Assembly (NCBI GenBank): GCA_934716995.1
Contig: CAKUYO010000010.1
Span: forward strand, 9,961-73,960
Length of the DNA stretch: 64,000 bases
From: an uncultured Bacteroidales bacterium
GTDB lineage: Bacteria; Bacteroidota; Bacteroidia; Bacteroidales; Paludibacteraceae
Direction: 5' to 3'
Positions 63,201 through 64,000 of the stretch are shown piece by piece; positions within the stretch are counted from its first letter, which is position 1; the number at the start of each line of letters is the position of its first letter. The notes beneath the pieces are model-generated. The model was not told the origin of the DNA and did not search any database. It was given only the letters and a program-made list of their open reading frames with translations. Position numbers and translations under genes: made by a program.

Positions 63201-63567
63201 GGCTGGGGACGTAAGCCCACGGCTGCCCCAACGAGAAATATCCGGGAGAGACCTCTGTAATGCCTGCTGCACCCACACTCTGATCTTGCACCATCATACT
63301 GGCACTGCCCGTATGCCCTGCCTCCTTGTGTGCAAAATTGAACTTGAATCCAAATTGTGTCACGTTGCTCGCGTTCCAATTGGCAGGCTGTGCATTGCCG
63401 TCAAACGCCGCACCGCTCCAGTCTTCAAACCCTGCATTGGGCAACTGTTGTGCGTATGCGGGGGCAATAGATATCGCAACACCAACTCCCCAGCCGAAAA
63501 GGGCTTTGGAAAGACGTTGTATAATCGTATTCAGGTTCTGTGCGGTTTCAGTCAAAAGTTTCCTCAT
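54205..63567 (-). CDS. Giant secreted multidomain protein: two PCMD-like modules, about 29 beta-sandwich repeats, T9SS-like C-terminal domain
   Basis: At 3120 aa this is by far the largest gene here. The signal peptide is long: a charged N-region of about 22 residues, then ALFGWGVGVAISIAPAYA (cleavage near 40). Residues 41-285 resemble a PCMD domain (LPNAGFEDWSG ... SLYVDDVELIYSA). Then come about 14 repeats of 75-95 aa, a second PCMD-like module (PNADFTEWT ... ELYVDWFKLHY), and about 15 more repeats. Each repeat has a start like LxxIxVdGxxLxxFdxxxxxY, LPxGTT, PxV and a strand ending ITVTAEDG..YTI.F, the pattern of cadherin-like beta-sandwich (PF12733-type) domains. The last 100 residues (YDMYGHRI, ASGKLIVLP) look like a type A T9SS sorting domain. 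It is probably a surface adhesin or scaffold. No catalytic motif was seen. Confidence 0.82.
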   Translation of the reverse strand: MRKLLTETAQNLNTIIQRLSKALFGWGVGVAISIAPAYAQQLPNAGFEDWSGAAFDGNAQPANWNASNVTQFGFKFNFAHKEAGHTGSASMMVQDQSVGAAGITEVSPGYFSLGQPWAYVPSLTAVSQATAGTDGGVSWTYRPDSMSVWIKRTGSNVDKEDFYLLYYAWSGTAKSSKYKGKNGSCTSTSHTNEESDIRQALDGNECGTEQKVSQIAEGMWREKKEYGNWTNIRVPIYYFNSDAPTMMNIIFSASNYPNFRATSGLCAGNSLYVDDVELIYSADIQKLYIDDKEWKGFDPSSSEEQTYSLGRSATTMPKIEARRGTGSLTNAKGTTATFAGRVLSGKEITIQEGVIDGTPTMITVRAEDGSKTKTYKIKFVREASKNSKLADIMVNGKSIENFNANTYAYQVALPYGTTTTPVVSAEGQEEAQTIEITQPTSTTGRAVIKVTAADKQTTATYTLNFRVAELADNTLKDILVNGKSIAGFIPSQTIYRVSLPTSTTTMPTVKAVSAYPDGAQTIKYTAPDKIDGGTYQIAVTTPGNQVPKTYKLNIRLEASTYSYLKNLQVEGGYITDFAPDNLTYYVTLPMGTTALPKITYELGDEYQTVNIAEGGLDGTTRVTVTAANGDQTVYKIVFTTLKSEISTLAGIRIGGVELPDFSPAKTEYTYSLPIGTTELPAIEPIKGDEYETVTIMSGGVNGTTRIVVAAGNGNTTVYQITFSVRQATDATLRMIYLDGEELTGFDKNQLEYTVNLPQGTTKQPVVTYTPNDEYQTITVRAGSNVEDDYKITVRPQSGAAQTYIIHFRVATSSNTALKMIYVAGAPLEGFDAGTLDYTYTLPEGVSTIPAVTFDKAETGQKVLSMCENTVHTITVTAESGDKRTYTITFIIQKSENAFLRMIYLDGQPLNGFDKHTLTYTVPLTSATCPRITVDKEDGQQVTITAPYAAGIALIRVTPESGAANTYSITFTATASAAVSLDAILLDGTPLTDFVPATTEYTIPYTDVLPEITYQMASGRTVQVLRNGEDVMLYVQAGEEHTTYTLHFQKQVSADCTLKAILIDGTPLAAYTPATTGYTIDLPAGSALPVVSFEKNSDAQVTYFGQSAPNTTAITVVAPSGAETTYTVSFRIAKYDDARLQDLQVEGKSFVFDPDQTDYTLTLEDGAELPHLIYTAREGQSILVANTTADQQQVLVRAESGASKTYTVNYTRVMSDNALLSDIRIDGVSLAEFEPTRFAYTDTLAWRTRVVPNVFAVGQLPNQTITTYFSAVNGTTRIHVVAADGKTSNDYTIASPVRKSGNVALKDMYLNSEVAEITFAPETTDYTVWLPYQTKAAPEVVYEKAEPEQQIEIISRPLGQKTEIIVTAENGDRRTYSILFKDSLSQKNNVLDTLRIVETGEILDVNGTDMAVNLPYGTRTLTIDYTKAFDEQTVWVQPGGIYHPTIITVRSNRPGEADHIYTITPQLETQNPAVLEGITIDGTPLADFDQNRFSYVVDCTTSTSQPDVAYTKAADVQFQRTANDQWHWQANVSKNGYSNTYTIYFHYPNEVIPNADFTEWTTAKYNNGAKPVDWQVPADFFDKITVFWVDAKTGAEIVKKSDTSVGLETTYWSTAGGALPAIITLGNLSGGLSVSNKTHYEFSDYIRFYNTPDSISVNYQYKNKKGNGALFAYRFKGVKNAKDTTYSFDFRDTNTSGSYITRTQPLALDGQHITGMNIAVDATNESQGASAGAELYVDWFKLHYNSTLTALSVNGIDATLDGNAFSVTLTDPEAVQTPVLSFTGEVSDQAQKITWQDEIIDGEFGVRNADIINYAEDGTSSNYTLQVRRPLDTRNTLRALLLDGDTIKGFNSETTNYIVHLASSICHLPSVLPQPASSLQTITTAYADSVLTIMVAPEAGESRVYTIRFVTDLSDDTTLANLSGVTDFDPDTRNYTVSAASMPAIAFAKQTDGQTVQAVFGAEKATLSVTAENGAKGIYTILLQKPAVTTTGQLSEIALNGNIPSGFAVDKYDYTAERPDLVTFVRANEQDSVVFIQTTERMQWQVFGTEQHTYTLTYPTDLSSNTRLAAILLDGKSYSDFDPAVLSYTIRTDTMLHIDVQKAEEAQQVRVSLDTDNNTYTLRVIAEDGTESTPYTISVKPVLSGNSLLQSIRLDNTEISGFDPATLQYTVTLPAPAVKIAEPQMPSLTYMTGDEAQSVELTTGRLGSNTYLTVTSEDGHVSEYSVLVQAEPSHNADLTGIIVNGVPVSHFEAGRHYYSVRTEGEPDIEWTSEDNFQTVTRIASQSGDSEYILHVVAQDGVTTQDYTIEVFTETLSDDATLANILLNGQTFGEFEHLLNPRLSFSSMQNVYQINLPAGTVLLPEVSASLRVDGQTISTSVSGMTVYLDVTAADGTTANRYTLDFVVPLSANADLTMIYLDGDSLPAFAAGTYYYPVTLPVGVHSLPEVVAQKAETGQQVTTDISGNHATISVLAEDGITRATYTVAFAFSKSDADTLQMIYADETPIAGFAPRTFYYVLSLPVGTTAFPELAWTNADEWQTVRIDTLQHTDRNLVRQLVVTSESGRSNYYTVAYSIQQSAVDTLQMIYIDEKPLANFAAATTEYWYTVPANATEVPSVYPLQGDRYQMVRVSQTAETMAAKSLAVKTEIEVIAGNGASRIYIIHYPMALSDETTLDMIYVAGKSLSDFDSERFSYKVNLPMETVNIPLVTVQKKEDAQQVEITTDADTVFVKVTAEDMSQATYTLVFERVKSANANLQNIELGDGLTIDFESAHYDYAVTIPYGQTALPTITPVKAEEEQTVEQSAPELLPNGEQMVTLLVTAPNGIDQCAYTITFSFAKNGDATLAAIYVRGNLLEGFRSDSTEYTLAYPVGSTIADFAGLQEISYTLSDGQAHAEATIDNAGTILIAVTAQDGTVLTYLIHQTVLTDTDNAVRMIYLDDAELTEFDPDQDFYTYYIIEGLTAPKVTAEAASQYAEISVKEASVGDTCIISCTSQSGETRRYSIWFAQSELNDALTPTGNDVLVKRLAGSTQILVGTLRKDVSFGLYDMYGHRIALEKLPVADPNDVEMVTEASGQERLLNITDLRSGTILTLDPNTIYFYVFFHSEKEKIASGKLIVLP

Positions 63568-63631
63568 ATTAAGATTTTTATTAAAAATATCCGTGTTTAT
63601 AGCGCAAAAATATGCACTTTCTTATCGAGTG

Positions 63632-63662
63632 CAAAATTACTGCCATTCCTGCAACCTCACAA
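63632..63662 (-). promoter_or_regulatory. Promoter of the giant gene
   Basis: Minus strand TTG (63660-63662), 20 nt, TAATTTTG (63632-63639), about 60 nt before the ATG. Confidence 0.78.
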
Positions 63663-63826
63663 GCCCTTATGTTACGAAAATAGATACTATTGTTAATTTC
63701 TATAGGAAACACCCAATTCCCATGCTCTTTCCCCGACCTTACCAGGAGGATAACACTATGCCAAAAAAGAGAATAAATAAACAGAAGAAGATAGATACAG
63801 GCACATAAATAGCAATAGTCGTCTTA

Positions 63827-63871
63827 TAAAAAACAAGACTCCCCGCGTATCGGTTTGATACTCGGGGAGTC
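63827..63871 (-). terminator. Terminator of the rRNA operon
   Basis: Minus strand gactccccg, one mismatch, then gtatc, ggttt loop and return arms, followed by ttgttttttat. The stem is about 14 bp. Confidence 0.93.
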
Positions 63872-63875
63872 AAAA

Positions 63876-63984
63876 GTGGCGGCTACCTACTCTCACACAA
63901 CAAGTGCACTACCATCGGCGTGACTGAGCTTAACGACCCTGTTCGGAATGGGAAGGGGTGGGACCTCAGCGCTATAACCACCTT
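63876..63984 (-). rRNA. rrf: 5S ribosomal RNA
   Basis: Read on the minus strand, the sequence starts ggtggttatagcgctgagg and contains the conserved ccattccgaacagggtcg and gccgatggtagtgc words, ending gagagtaggtagccgcca. The terminal helix pairs ggtgg with ccgcc. About 109 nt, normal for Bacteroidota. It is the last gene of an rRNA operon whose 23S and 16S genes lie beyond the right edge; transcription comes toward this window and stops at the adjacent terminator. Confidence 0.95.
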
Positions 63985-64000
63985 GATATAATTAAGAATT

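Larger units (their letters stand above)
63568..63875. other. Gap between the giant gene and the 5S rRNA gene
   Basis: It contains the giant gene's promoter, a tiny plus-strand frame (ATG 63758, 16 codons) behind an AGGAGG box, and the 5S terminator. Nothing else is recognised. Confidence 0.5.

Noticed and set aside
62254..63696. 480-codon open frame antisense to the giant gene
   Set aside because: The giant gene shows periodic repeats and a signal peptide; the opposite frame shows neither.

Overview
The window is a piece of a Bacteroidales (Bacteroidota) chromosome, most likely from an uncultured gut or rumen lineage. The evidence is a SusC/SusD pair, Bacteroidota promoters (TTG, 20 nt, TAnnTTTG) with almost no Shine-Dalgarno sites, an EF-G2-type translocase paralog, and secreted proteins with C-terminal tails like type IX secretion (T9SS) signals. 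Genus cannot be decided from sequence alone. No phage, transposase, integrase, CRISPR array or tRNA was seen.

Layout. 1-7000: end of a DUF2130 gene, then an AddA/AddB-like helicase-nuclease pair. 7000-16050: polysaccharide sugar transferase and deacetylase, a ProXp/YbaK-type deacylase, aspartate aminotransferase, a small gene remnant, hemW, a RelA lacking the HD hydrolase domain, a membrane-anchored protein and rsmD. 16200-23500: a four-gene minus-strand susC-susD-lipoprotein-lipoprotein operon without enzymes. 23362-24341: a gene-free stretch rich in palindromes. 24342-31030: a secreted protein, kdsB, then deoD-OMP and yidC-OMP pairs overlapping by ATGA. 31318-34577: FadL-like porin, small exported protein, trpS, Lrp/AsnC regulator (all minus). 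34715-38600: O-methyltransferase, EF-G2 and a GNAT. 38755-38944: a candidate structured ncRNA with its own promoter and terminator. 39130-45802: a Crp/Fnr regulator followed by a tripartite RND efflux operon with an FNR-like box at its promoter. 45905-49841: tatC, tatA and two Fe-S redox proteins with twin-arginine signals. 50271-53833: a DUF362-DUF1893 fusion and thrS. 54205-63567: a 3120-residue secreted protein of about 29 beta-sandwich repeats and two PCMD-like modules with a T9SS-like tail. 63876-63984: 5S rRNA (minus), the end of an rRNA operon lying beyond the window.

The genes are mostly housekeeping and envelope functions. TatAC sits with proteins it probably exports, YidC is coupled to an outer-membrane protein, and the Crp/Fnr regulator is placed to control the efflux operon.

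The least ordinary signal is between the genes: a vocabulary of short repeat words (7-31 nt units, often tandem) that recur and are spliced together in different orders, plus small hairpin families. One family of four copies shows compensatory stem changes, and another is an 84-85 nt repeat in two inverted copies. In two places similar sequence lies in frame inside genes (hemW, addB). Other points worth checking are the ncRNA, the giant repeat protein, the loss of the catalytic His in EF-G2, and the FNR-like operator.
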